Shown piece by piece: positions 15,363-23,114 of a stretch of DNA of 33,666 bases. The notes beneath the pieces were generated by a model that was given only the letters and a program-made list of their open reading frames with translations, was not told the origin of the DNA and made no database searches. The position numbers were made by a program, and so were the translations under genes. Source of the stretch: Actinomycetes bacterium (GTDB taxonomy: Bacteria; Actinomycetota; Thermoleophilia; Solirubrobacterales; Solirubrobacteraceae); assembly GCA_021851525.1 (NCBI GenBank), contig JAJZDA010000014.1, positions 1-33,666 on the forward strand, read 5' to 3'. Each line of letters starts with the position of its first letter. Position 1 is the stretch's first letter.

Positions 15363-15994
15363 CGCTGCGCCTCGACGATCGCGCGCAGGCCGTCAAGCTC
15401 ATAGGACTTGGCTCCGGCCTGCAGCCGCTCGCGCTTGAGCTGCTCCTTGGCCTCGCGCGCGAGCGCCGCCTCCAGCACCTCGCCGACCCGCAGACGCGGC
15501 ACAACCGCCACGCCGTCCGCGTCCAGCACCAGCACGTCACCGGGGTTGATCGTCGCGCCGCCGACGCTCACCGGGACGTTGAGCTCTCCCGCGGTGGCCT
15601 TCTCGGCGCCCTTCACGCGCACGTGGCGCGCCCAGATCGGCAGGCCCATCTGCACCAGCTCCTCGACGTCACGAACCGAGGCGTCGACCAGGATCGCCGC
15701 CGCCCCCGCGGCCTGCGCCTGGGTCGCCAGCAGGTCGCCCACCAGCGCCACGGCACGCGGCTGCGGCATCGTCAGCACGAGCACCTCGCCGGGCTCCACC
15801 TCGGCCATCGCGGCGTGCACCATCAGGTTGTCGTCTTGGGCGCAGAGCACGGTCCGCGCCGGCCCCGCCGCACGGCTGCCCGGCACTATCTGGTGCAGCT
15901 CCACGTCCACGTAGCCGCCCCGCCCGCCAGCCTCGTAGACCGTCGCGGAGCCGAGCCTGCGCAGCTGCTCGAGCTGTTGCGCGGTGGCGCTCAC
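15359..15994 (-). CDS. RraA/GalC-type HMG/CHA aldolase
   Basis: Predicted class II pyruvate aldolase that cleaves 4-hydroxy-4-methyl-2-oxoglutarate or 4-carboxy-4-hydroxy-2-oxoadipate to pyruvate and pyruvate or oxaloacetate, the last step of the gallate and protocatechuate meta pathways. It has the RraA-like fold: SATVYEAGGRGG near the N-terminus, ALVGDLLATQAQAAGAAAILVDASVRDVEEL with the G-D-L-L and V-R-D catalytic residues (Arg binds pyruvate, Asp holds the metal), and GDVLVLDADGVAVVP near residue 155. 211 residues is normal. The GTG start at 15994 overlaps the stop of the preceding gene by 4 nt. RraA-like proteins are sometimes annotated as RNase E regulators or as menaquinone methyltransferases; the neighbours point to the aldolase role here. 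Confidence 0.87.
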   Translation of the reverse strand: MSATAQQLEQLRRLGSATVYEAGGRGGYVDVELHQIVPGSRAAGPARTVLCAQDDNLMVHAAMAEVEPGEVLVLTMPQPRAVALVGDLLATQAQAAGAAAILVDASVRDVEELVQMGLPIWARHVRVKGAEKATAGELNVPVSVGGATINPGDVLVLDADGVAVVPRLRVGEVLEAALAREAKEQLKRERLQAGAKSYELDGLRAIVEAQR

Positions 15995-16716
15995 AGCTCG
16001 CTCACCACCTGCGGGATCACGCGCTGGAAGGCCTCCGCGTGGCGCACCTCCTGGTTGCCGCTGGCGCGGCGCGCGTGGTTGCCGCGGTGCCCGGCGCGCT
16101 CGGCGTAGTAGGTCTGCAGGTAGGACTGCGCCTGCATCTGCGCCATCGCCTGCTGCTTGCGCTCAAACACTGAGGTGATGTCGACGAAGGTCGTCGGCTT
16201 GAAGTTGCAAAGCTCCGGCTGGTGGGGCTCGAACAGGAACAGGGCCGGCGGCCTGACCGTCGCGAAGGCGCTCTGCACGCCGGCTCCGGCGGCGAGGCTG
16301 CGAGCCCGGTCCACGGCCGCAAACGCCACCGGGTGGTCAGGGTTGAAGGGGTCGGTGTCGGTGTGGGTGATGAGCACGTCGGGCGCGAAGGAGCGGATCG
16401 CGTCGGCGATCAGCTCAAGCTCGGTCCTGCCGATCTGCAGCGGGTAGTCGCCCAGGTCCAGGCAGCGGAAGCTCGCGCCCAGCACGGCTGCGGCGGTCTC
16501 GGCCTCGGCCTGGCGGATCCGCTTGACGTTCTCGATCGTCTGCGGGTGGGCCGGGTCAGAGTTCTTCCACAGCTCACCGGACTCCCCGCGCTCGCCGTAG
16601 GAGAGCGCTATCACCTCGGCCTCGCCACCGAGCTCAACTGCCTTGGCGATCGCCCCGCCGGCCCGCCAGACGAAGTCCGCGGAATGGGCGCCGATCACCT
16701 GGATGCGCCGGCTCAA
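15991..16716 (-). CDS. GalB-like PIG-L family hydratase (4-oxalomesaconate hydratase type)
   Basis: A zinc-dependent protein of the PIG-L/LmbE deacetylase superfamily, 241 residues. The AHSADF motif (GAHSADFVWRAGGAIA, residues about 9 to 24) replaces the AHPDDE of sugar deacetylases and is a mark that I associate with GalB, the 4-oxalomesaconate hydratase of Pseudomonas putida gallate degradation. The second metal site lies in ITHTDTDPFNPDHPVAF (residues about 116 to 132), with HPD-V-type histidines. GalB hydrates 4-oxalomesaconate to 4-carboxy-4-hydroxy-2-oxoadipate, the substrate of the aldolase encoded next, so gene order and chemistry agree. The start is a TTG overlapping the preceding stop by 4 nt. 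An amide or ester hydrolase of the same fold remains possible. Confidence 0.8.
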   Translation of the reverse strand: MSRRIQVIGAHSADFVWRAGGAIAKAVELGGEAEVIALSYGERGESGELWKNSDPAHPQTIENVKRIRQAEAETAAAVLGASFRCLDLGDYPLQIGRTELELIADAIRSFAPDVLITHTDTDPFNPDHPVAFAAVDRARSLAAGAGVQSAFATVRPPALFLFEPHQPELCNFKPTTFVDITSVFERKQQAMAQMQAQSYLQTYYAERAGHRGNHARRASGNQEVRHAEAFQRVIPQVVSEL

Positions 16717-17639
16717 GGCTGATCCTCCCCGGCCAGGCGGCGCGTGTTGGTGACGACCATCATGTGAACCTCCTCCTCACTGAAGCCGGCTTCCAGGAAA
16801 CGGTCGGCGAACAGCGCCATCCCGTCTTCCACCGGTGGGTTGAAGACCTGTCCCAGGTCGGTGGACAGCACGTTGTTGGCCACCCCGGTGGCGCGCACCC
16901 CGGCGAAGACCTGCTCCCAGCCGACCTTGCCGGTGTACGGGGTGGTGAAGCACCGCTCCAGCAGCGCGCCGCGCTGCGCCAGCGCCAGCTGGTCATCGAG
17001 CGAGAGGTTCTGGGAGGGGAACTCAGGATGGGTTACCACCACGTCCCGGACCCCCGCGCGCAGCGCGCCGTCGACCACCGCGAAGATCTCGTCGCGCGCC
17101 AGGTGCCCGGTGGCCAGCACCAGCTGGTGACGCGCGGCCACCTCAATCACCGCCTGCGTCTGCTCGAGCAGCCGCCCGTCCGCGTCGAGCACCTCCACCG
17201 CCTGCGCGGCGAGGCCGGCCTCGCGCAGCTGCATCTCGAAGCGCATCCAGACGGGCATCGGCGCGCCGGGGGCGAAGCTGTGGACCTCATCGATCTCATT
17301 GGCGGCGTGGACCGTGGGCATCCACACGGTGCGCGCGCCCGCACGCGCGGCGATTTCCACCGCCAGCGGGTTGATCCCGCCGACTGCGCGGTTGAGCACG
17401 ATCGCACCGATCGCGCGCACCCCCGGGACTGCCGCGTTGACCGTCCGGGCGCGCTCCGCGGTTGAGCTGTAATGCGACTTCAGCTGGAAGCCGGCGGTCC
17501 CCAGCTCCAGGCAGCGTCGCGCGAGCGTGATGTCGTCCGTGATCCGGGGAACGAAGTCCGGATCGATGTGGACGTGCATGTCGTAGCCGCCTCGCACGAG
17601 CGCTCGGGCGCGCTGAGAGGGCTTCGGGTGCTCGCTCAT
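16713..17639 (-). CDS. Amidohydrolase-like protein (DUF6282-type TIM barrel)
   Basis: First gene of the aromatic operon, 308 residues. The pattern is that of the metal-dependent amidohydrolase superfamily: an HxH pair at the end of strand 1 (His22 and His24 in DMHVHIDPD), a histidine in LATGHLARDE (strand 5 region), another in VVTHPEFPSQ (strand 6), and an Asp in VLSTDLGQ (strand 8). I recognise it as DUF6282, a family with no assigned reaction that I know of. In the ring-cleavage pathway a lactonase step is done by LigI, also an amidohydrolase, so a lactonase or hydrolase acting on a ring-cleavage product is a sensible hypothesis. No Shine-Dalgarno is evident before the ATG at 17639. It is followed by a 4-nt overlap with the GalB-like gene. 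Confidence 0.7.
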   Translation of the reverse strand: MSEHPKPSQRARALVRGGYDMHVHIDPDFVPRITDDITLARRCLELGTAGFQLKSHYSSTAERARTVNAAVPGVRAIGAIVLNRAVGGINPLAVEIAARAGARTVWMPTVHAANEIDEVHSFAPGAPMPVWMRFEMQLREAGLAAQAVEVLDADGRLLEQTQAVIEVAARHQLVLATGHLARDEIFAVVDGALRAGVRDVVVTHPEFPSQNLSLDDQLALAQRGALLERCFTTPYTGKVGWEQVFAGVRATGVANNVLSTDLGQVFNPPVEDGMALFADRFLEAGFSEEEVHMMVVTNTRRLAGEDQP

Positions 17640-17866
17640 GTCATCAACATTGTCGCCAATTCTGTGATCAAGTTACCGGGTTTTGGGGCCCGGCGGTCCG
17701 TGCTTCCGGCGCTCCGTGAGCACGCCCGCGCCGGCCGCGCACTGCGGGATTTCCCCGAACGCGCCGTGTGTGAACACGGATTCTGGGCGCTCGCCGGCGG
17801 CCTACTCTCACTTGATTGAACGGACTGATGTCCTCACCCAGCTGCTGCGGACCTCAGGAGGAGCAG
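17640..17866. promoter_or_regulatory. Divergent control region of the aromatic operon and the stress protein gene
   Basis: This 227-nt gap separates two divergent genes. A perfect inverted repeat CCGTGT-GTGA-ACACGG lies at 17764-17779 and could be an operator. Towards the stress gene, TACTCT at 17803-17808 fits a -10 box with a weak TTCTGG 16 nt before it. Close to the aromatic operon the AT-richest stretch of the gap (17641-17685) contains TGATCA within an imperfect palindrome, a pattern seen in GntR/IclR operators. A strong ribosome site AGGAGGAG lies at 17856-17863. None of these is proven. Confidence 0.35.
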
Positions 17867-18826
17867 ATGTTCAGGAAGGTGCTGGTCGCAATCGACAGGG
17901 AGACGCTCGGCGCGGACGCCATCGCTCTGGCGACGCGGATCGCGCCCGGCGCCCGGCTGAGCTTCGCCCACGTCCACAACGGCTTCCCCTTCGGGGTCGA
18001 TGCCGCCAACCGCCAAGAGCTCGACCGGGAGGCCAGCGACGAGCTGCTGGCGCAGGCGATCGAGGCCTGTGGCCTGGAGGCGGAGCGTTGTCAGATCGAC
18101 TCGTTTCGGATCGGCGCGGGCCTGCACCGGCTGATCGATGAGACCCACCCTGACCTGCTGGTGATCGGCTCCACCCGCACCGCCCGGGTCGGGCGTGTGC
18201 TGGTCACCGATGAGCTCGCCCAGGCGCTCAACGGCGCGCCCTGCGCGCTGGCGGTGGCGCCACTCGGGTACTCGGAGGATGACGTGCCGCTGGCGGAGAT
18301 CGGGGTCGCCTACGACGGCGCGCCGGAGTCCGTGGCGGCGCTTGTGGCGGGCATGGAGATCGCCGAGCGCGCGCACGCCCGCAGCGTGGTCTTCCGCGTC
18401 GCGCCGCTGCCCCACGGTGAGTTGCGTCACGGTGTCTGGGACACCTACGCGGCGGCCATCAGAGACCGTGTGGCGGAGGTCCGCGTGGGGATCGAGAATG
18501 AGCTGGAGACGCTCGGCGTGGCGCAGCATGGCGGCATCGAGTCGCAGGCCGCCTGCGGGGAGACGGTCGAGGAGCTGGCGCTGTTCAGCTCCTACGTGGA
18601 CCTGCTGCTGCTCGGCTCACGCGGCTACGGACCTCCCGGGCGCCTGGTCTACGGCGCCACCACGGCACGCATGCTGCGCAACGCCCGCACGCCGCTGCTG
18701 CTGATGCCGCGAGCGCAGGTCGGTGCGACGCTGCTGCCGGATCGCGCTCAGCTGGAGAGATGGGCGGGGACCGGTCCGCAGAGCAGCGCCTCGGTGGCGC
18801 CGACCGTGTCCGGCCGCGCCAGGTAG
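17867..18826 (+). CDS. Tandem universal stress protein (two UspA domains)
   Basis: A 319-residue protein of two UspA domains, cytosolic. Domain 1 (residues 1 to about 140) begins MFRKVLVAID and ends CALAVAP; its nucleotide loop is degenerate (VIGSTRTARVGRVLV). Domain 2 (about 145 to 290) begins EIGVAYDGAPES and carries GSRGYGPPGRLVYGATTARML, close to the G-2x-G-9x-G-S/T ATP-binding motif, so only the second half is likely to bind ATP. The AGGAGGAG ribosome site decides the ATG at 17867 over an in-frame ATG at 17816. Its last 79 nt overlap, on the other strand, the end of the GAF-GGDEF-EAL gene. The family is tied to starvation, hypoxia and redox stress; no specific signal can be read here. 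Confidence 0.9.
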   Translation: MFRKVLVAIDRETLGADAIALATRIAPGARLSFAHVHNGFPFGVDAANRQELDREASDELLAQAIEACGLEAERCQIDSFRIGAGLHRLIDETHPDLLVIGSTRTARVGRVLVTDELAQALNGAPCALAVAPLGYSEDDVPLAEIGVAYDGAPESVAALVAGMEIAERAHARSVVFRVAPLPHGELRHGVWDTYAAAIRDRVAEVRVGIENELETLGVAQHGGIESQAACGETVEELALFSSYVDLLLLGSRGYGPPGRLVYGATTARMLRNARTPLLLMPRAQVGATLLPDRAQLERWAGTGPQSSASVAPTVSGRAR

Positions 18827-20595
18827 TGCCCCTGGCCGTAGGCGTAGCCGAGCTGCGTCACCAGTGCCAGTGAGTCGGCGTCCTCGAGGCCCTCGGCCAC
18901 GGCTATGAGGTTGTGCGCCCGCGCGATCGCCGCGATCGCGCTGGCCACCGTGCGGGCGGCGGGGTCACGGCAGATGTCAGCCGTCAGCCGGCGGTCGACC
19001 TTCAGCGTGCGCACCGGCAGCTCCCGCAGCCGCGCGATCGAGGAGTGGCCGGTGCCGAAGTCATCCAGCGCCACCGGCATCCCCGCCTGGCGCAGCCGCT
19101 CGAGGCTGCGCTGCATCATCTCCGGCTCCTGCATCAGCGCGGACTCGGTGATCTCGAGGATCAGCGCCTCGGTGGGCAGCTGAGCGCGCGCCAGCATCGC
19201 CAGCAGCTCATCCGCGAAGGTCGGGTTGGCCAGCTGCATGACCGAGACGTTGACCGCCAGGCGCACGTCGGGCAGGCGCTCGCGCCAGCGCCGCGCCTGC
19301 TCCACCGCCAGCAGCATGATCCGCACCCCGAGCGGCACGATCAGGCCGGTCTCCTCGGCCAGCGGGATGAACTCCTCCGGGCCCACCAGGCCGCGCTCCG
19401 GGTGGTTCCAGCGGGCCAGCGCCTCAACGCGCGTGAAGCGCCGCGTGCGCAGGTCGAGGCACGGCTGGTAGTGCAGCACGAACTCCCCGCGCGCCACCGC
19501 GTGGCGCAGCTGCGCCTCACGGCTGATGCGCTCCGCCACGCGCGCGTGCAGGCCGGCGTCATACGTGCGCCGCCGGCCCAGCCCCTCGGAGCGGGCGGCG
19601 TGCATGGCGGTGATCGCATCGCCGATCAGCCCGTAGGCGTCGGTCTCGCCGTTGCTGTGGGCGATCCCGATCGTGGCTGTCACAAAGAACTCGCCGCCTT
19701 CGACGATCACCGGCTCGTCGAAGGCGCCCAGCAGCCTGTCGGCGACGCGCAGCGCCGTGCGCTCGTTGGCCGCGGCGACCATCACCGTGAACTCGTCCTC
19801 CGCGTAGCGTCCGACCAGCGCCTCATCACCGGCGGCGCCGCGCAGCCGCCGGGCGACCTCGCCCAGCACGCGGTCCCCGGCCAGCTTGGAGAGGTGGTCG
19901 AGGATCGGCTTGAAGCGGTCCACGCCGAGGGCCAGCACCGCCACCTGGTTCTCGGGCTCGCGCACGCGCGCGTTGACCAGCTCCAGGAACTGCATGCGCG
20001 TCGCCAGCCCGGTGGCCGTGTCGATGCCGCCGGGCACATCCTCGGTGGCGTGCAGCCGGGCGCTCTCGACCGCGAGCGTCGCGAGGTTGGCCAGCGCCGC
20101 CGCGGTCTCGATCTCCTCCACAGCCGGGGTGTGCGGGCGGTGGCGGTAGATCGCCAGCACGCCCAGCGCGGGCCCCTGCGCGTGGCGCAGCGGGCAGATG
20201 ATCGCCGAGCGGATCTCGCTGCCCTCCAGGATCCCCAATGTCTGGCGCGCCAGCTCATCGGTGCGGGTGTCGTTGACGACGCTGATCTCGCCGCGCATCA
20301 CCGCCTCGCCGAGCACGTTGAAGCCGCGGCCGATCACCAGCCCGTCAACCGCCACCACGTACTCATCCGGGATCGACGGGCCGGCGGCGAAGCGCAGCAC
20401 GCCGGCGCTGCGGTCAAGCAGCATCACCAGCGCCCAGGCGTCCTCGTGGATCAGCTCGAGCTGATCACATACGGCGGTCAGCGTCGCCAGCAGCGAGCCG
20501 CCGCCCACCATCTCCGCGATCAGCCGTCGCTGGAAGCTCAGCAGCTGCTCGCTGCCGGAAGCCGTCGCGGTCGGGGTCTGCTCGCTGGCTGTCAC
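18748..20595 (-). CDS. GAF-GGDEF-EAL protein, probable c-di-GMP phosphodiesterase
   Basis: A soluble 615-residue signalling protein. Residues about 20 to 185 are a GAF sensor domain. Residues about 190 to 345 are a GGDEF domain whose signature is degenerate (RYAEDEFTVM, so AEDEF in place of GGDEF), making cyclase activity doubtful; it may bind GTP as a regulatory site. Residues about 355 to 605 are an EAL domain with the catalytic set present: VEALARW, NVSVMQL, ILEITESAL, ALDDFGTGHSSIARLRELP, LKVDRRLT and AEGLED. The motif ending LGYAYGQGHYLARP is typical. Hydrolysis of c-di-GMP to pGpG is therefore likely. Start is the GTG at 20595 with no strong ribosome site. It ends inside the 3' end of the convergent stress protein gene. 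Confidence 0.9.
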   Translation of the reverse strand: MTASEQTPTATASGSEQLLSFQRRLIAEMVGGGSLLATLTAVCDQLELIHEDAWALVMLLDRSAGVLRFAAGPSIPDEYVVAVDGLVIGRGFNVLGEAVMRGEISVVNDTRTDELARQTLGILEGSEIRSAIICPLRHAQGPALGVLAIYRHRPHTPAVEEIETAAALANLATLAVESARLHATEDVPGGIDTATGLATRMQFLELVNARVREPENQVAVLALGVDRFKPILDHLSKLAGDRVLGEVARRLRGAAGDEALVGRYAEDEFTVMVAAANERTALRVADRLLGAFDEPVIVEGGEFFVTATIGIAHSNGETDAYGLIGDAITAMHAARSEGLGRRRTYDAGLHARVAERISREAQLRHAVARGEFVLHYQPCLDLRTRRFTRVEALARWNHPERGLVGPEEFIPLAEETGLIVPLGVRIMLLAVEQARRWRERLPDVRLAVNVSVMQLANPTFADELLAMLARAQLPTEALILEITESALMQEPEMMQRSLERLRQAGMPVALDDFGTGHSSIARLRELPVRTLKVDRRLTADICRDPAARTVASAIAAIARAHNLIAVAEGLEDADSLALVTQLGYAYGQGHYLARPDTVGATEALLCGPVPAHLSS

Positions 20596-20808
20596 CGTGG
20601 CACCGGCCGTCGATCACGGTTTGCGGGCTGCGGCGCCGGCCGCAAGCGCCCAAGCGCAGCCAGGCCGGTTCTGGCCCGCGAGCGGTCTGGTCCGCGGGAT
20701 CCGCGGCGGTTCGGTGGGCAGGCTGCTCACGTGCGCGACTGTACCAGCGGCCCCGGGCGCCAAAGCCGCATTTTGCGAACCGCCGCGGGATTGCAGTTTC
20801 CCTGCAAC
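20596..20808 (-). promoter_or_regulatory. Gap between sigma factor and EAL gene with a terminal hairpin
   Basis: Just downstream of the sigma factor stop codon an inverted repeat TTGCAG-TTTCC-CTGCAA (20791-20807) could form a 6-bp hairpin that ends the sigma transcript. On the minus strand, a TACAGT with a TTTGGC 15 nt before it, near 20735-20775, could be a promoter for the EAL gene. I see no gene in this gap. Confidence 0.3.
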
Positions 20809-22110
20809 TCACGGACTCCCGCAGCCGCCGCCGGGCGCCTGCGGGGCGCCGCCCAGATCGGCGTTGCGCCGCACCAGCAGACGCCGCTCCGCGGGGGTCG
20901 GCGCCAGCTCGATGGCGCGGGTCAGCGCCGCGCGGGCGTCCTCCAGCCGACCGCTCGAGCGCAGCAGCTCCGCGTCGGTCGCGTGCAGCAGGTGGTAGCT
21001 CTCCAGCGTGCCCTCGGCGTGCAGCCGCGCAAGCAGCGAGGCGGCAGCCTGCGGGTCGCCGCTCATGCTCAGCGCGACCGCGCGGTTGAGCGTCACCACC
21101 GGCGAGCCGTTGAACTCCTGCAGCAGCTCGTAGAGCGCGGCGATCTGCGGCCAGTCGGTCAGCCGCGCGCTCGCGGCGCGCGCGTGGCAGGCGGCGATCG
21201 CGGCCTGCAGCTGATAGTTGCCGGGCGCGCGCAGCGCCAGCGCCGCCTCGAGCAGCTCGAGGCCCTCACTCACCTCCTGCGCGTGCCAGCGCGAGCGGTC
21301 CTGCCGGCCGAGCGTGATCAGCTCGCCGCCGGCGTCCAGCCGCGCGTCACGCCGCGAGTGCTGGAGCAGGAGCAGCGCCAGCAGCCCCATGACCTCCGGC
21401 TCATCGGGCATCAGCAGGTGCAGCAGCCTGGCCAGGCGGATCGCCTCATCGCACAGCGCGGTCCTGATCAGCTCGTCCCCGGCGGAGGCCGCGTAGCCCT
21501 CGTTGAACATCAGGTAGAGCACCGCCAGCACACCTCCCGTGCGTGCCGGCAGCAGGTGTGCGTCCGGCACGCGGTAGGGGATCCCGGCAGCCGCGATCTT
21601 GTGCTTGGCGCGGGTCAGCCGCTTGGCCATGGTCGCCTCGGAGACCAGGAAGGCCCGGGCTATCTGCGCGGTGCTCAGCCCGCACAGCATCCGCAGGGTC
21701 AGCGCCACGCGCGCCTCCAGCGGCAGCGCCACGTGACAGCAGGTGAAGATCAGCCGCAGGCGATCGTCGGCGATCTCCCCTTCGGGCGCGACCAGCTCAT
21801 CGACGCGCTCCTCCACGGCCTGCGCGTGGGTGAGCAGCTCCGCGGCGCTCTGCGCCAGAAGCCGCTCACCCCGCGCCCGCCTGCGCAGGCGGTCAACCGC
21901 ACGGTTGCCGGCGACCGTCGTCAGCCAGGCGCCGGGACGCTGCGGCACGCCGGCCCGCGGCCAGCTGCGCAGCGCCTCCGCAAACGCCTCCGCGACGCAC
22001 TCCTCGGCCAGGTCCCAGTCGCCGGTGCGCCGGATCAGGGTCGCCACCACGCGGCCCCACTCCTCGCGGAAGGCGCGGTCCACGGCCTCAGTGACGGCGT
22101 CCCCGCTCAC
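20809..22110 (-). CDS. ECF42-like RNA polymerase sigma factor with C-terminal TPR-like extension
   Basis: A 433-residue extracytoplasmic function sigma factor. Region 2 (residues about 10 to 80) includes WDLAEECVAEAFAEALRSW and the DRLRRRARGE end; region 4 (about 110 to 165) includes LRMLCGLSTAQIARAFLVSEATMAKRLTRAK, the -35 binding helix-turn-helix. From about residue 175 comes the DUF6596 segment (VLYLMFNEGYAAS) and then a helical, TPR-like tail with PVVTLNRAVALS and SYHLLHATDAELLRSSGRLEDA. This make-up is that of group ECF42, which lacks an anti-sigma factor and is regulated by the tail. ECF42 genes are known to adjoin DGPF proteins, exactly as here: its GTG overlaps the DGPF gene by 4 nt. 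Confidence 0.9.
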   Translation of the reverse strand: MSGDAVTEAVDRAFREEWGRVVATLIRRTGDWDLAEECVAEAFAEALRSWPRAGVPQRPGAWLTTVAGNRAVDRLRRRARGERLLAQSAAELLTHAQAVEERVDELVAPEGEIADDRLRLIFTCCHVALPLEARVALTLRMLCGLSTAQIARAFLVSEATMAKRLTRAKHKIAAAGIPYRVPDAHLLPARTGGVLAVLYLMFNEGYAASAGDELIRTALCDEAIRLARLLHLLMPDEPEVMGLLALLLLQHSRRDARLDAGGELITLGRQDRSRWHAQEVSEGLELLEAALALRAPGNYQLQAAIAACHARAASARLTDWPQIAALYELLQEFNGSPVVTLNRAVALSMSGDPQAAASLLARLHAEGTLESYHLLHATDAELLRSSGRLEDARAALTRAIELAPTPAERRLLVRRNADLGGAPQAPGGGCGSP

Positions 22111-22832
22111 ATCTTCCAGAACGGCCGCACCTCAACCCTGTGGACCCGCGCGAGCGGGTGCGCCGCGGCCGCGGAGATCGCCTCCTGGAGGCTCGCGCCG
22201 CTGATCACGTCGAGCCCCGCGATGAACTCCGCGGTCTCCGCGAACGGGCCGTCTGTGACCAGCGTCTCGCCGTTGCGCACACGCACCGTCGTGGCGGTCT
22301 CGCGGTGCTCCAGCGGATGGCCCAGCACCTGCAGCCCGCGCTCACGCAGATCAGCGGCCCAGGCCAGGCCGTCGCGCATGATCTGCGCCTCCTGCGCCGG
22401 CGGGCCGGGGATGCCGTCGACGCACATCATCAGGCAGTGGGCCTGGCCCTCGGCCCACTCGTCCCGCGCGAACGCGGGGGCCTGCGGCCCCAGCTCCAGT
22501 CCCGGCGCGAACGGCCTGATCTCGATCGACTTGAACCATGCGACCGGATGCTTGGAGGCGACCTCGATCGCCTCATCCAGATCCGCACAGTCGATCACGT
22601 CGAAGCCGGCGATGTGCTCCTTGGTCTCGGCGAACGGGCCGTCGCTGAGCAGTGTCTCACCGTCCCTGACGCGCACGGTGACCGCCGCTCCGGGTCCCTG
22701 CAGCGGTGCGCCCAGCAGCCGCACCCCACGCCCGTCCATCTCCGTCACCCAGCCCTCGACCTCGCGCTGCATGACGGCGATCTCCTCCGCCGGCGTCGGC
22801 TCGCTGCTGCAGATGAAGAGCAGGTAGTTCAT
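22107..22832 (-). CDS. Double DGPF (YCII-related) domain protein
   Basis: A small 241-residue protein made of two DGPF/YCII-like domains in tandem. Domain 1 (residues 1 to about 110) opens MNYLLFICSSEP and holds DGPFAETKEHIAGFDVIDC; domain 2 (about 120 to 241) holds DGPFAETAEFIAGLDVISG. Both keep the D-G-P-F motif; each ends in a VEVRPF or IEIRPF strand. Single-domain DGPF proteins are the common partners of ECF42 sigma factors; a fused pair in one chain is less common. The function of the family is unsettled. The start is the ATG at 22832, with the ribosome site AAGGGAGAG before it. It is the first gene of a two-gene unit with the sigma factor. The frame is open upstream through the LacI gene, but only as antisense. 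Confidence 0.88.
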   Translation of the reverse strand: MNYLLFICSSEPTPAEEIAVMQREVEGWVTEMDGRGVRLLGAPLQGPGAAVTVRVRDGETLLSDGPFAETKEHIAGFDVIDCADLDEAIEVASKHPVAWFKSIEIRPFAPGLELGPQAPAFARDEWAEGQAHCLMMCVDGIPGPPAQEAQIMRDGLAWAADLRERGLQVLGHPLEHRETATTVRVRNGETLVTDGPFAETAEFIAGLDVISGASLQEAISAAAAHPLARVHRVEVRPFWKM

Positions 22833-23114
22833 GACTCTCTCCCTTTCGGAGTTTGACGATTCAGACAGGCGACGAACAGCGACGGCGCGGATGGACAGGC
22901 ATCGCGCGCCGCATCGCGCGCCGCCGACCGCGCCGCCCGCGCGCCGCGGCTGGCGGCGATGCCTTCCAGCGGCGCTTGGCCACGCTTTACCATCGGCTCG
23001 TGTGCGTTGCGCAGAGACCGAGCGGTCAGACCGGGGCGGACGGGACCGGGCAACCTGCCCGCGGCGCCCCGCTGGGCGCCGCGCGCCGCGCCGGCAGCCG
23101 GCGAGGTGACGCCG
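22833..23114. promoter_or_regulatory. Divergent region between the DGPF-sigma operon and the LacI gene
   Basis: The 282-nt gap is rich in GCGC tracts. A 12-mer GCATCGCGCGCC is repeated twice back to back (22899-22922). On the minus strand, a TGTTCG and a CGTC about 18 nt apart lie just before the DGPF gene. They recall the TGTCGA and CGTC-like boxes reported for ECF42 autoregulated promoters, but the match is loose. The LacI gene has a GAGGTGA ribosome site at 23103-23109. I see no gene inside. Confidence 0.35.

Noticed and set aside
18913-22827. A 3.9-kb open frame on the plus strand, antisense to the EAL, sigma and DGPF genes
   Set aside because: The predicted protein is low-complexity Arg/Gln/His/Ala with no domains; such antisense frames arise from GC-rich third codon positions. 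The minus-strand genes have clear families.
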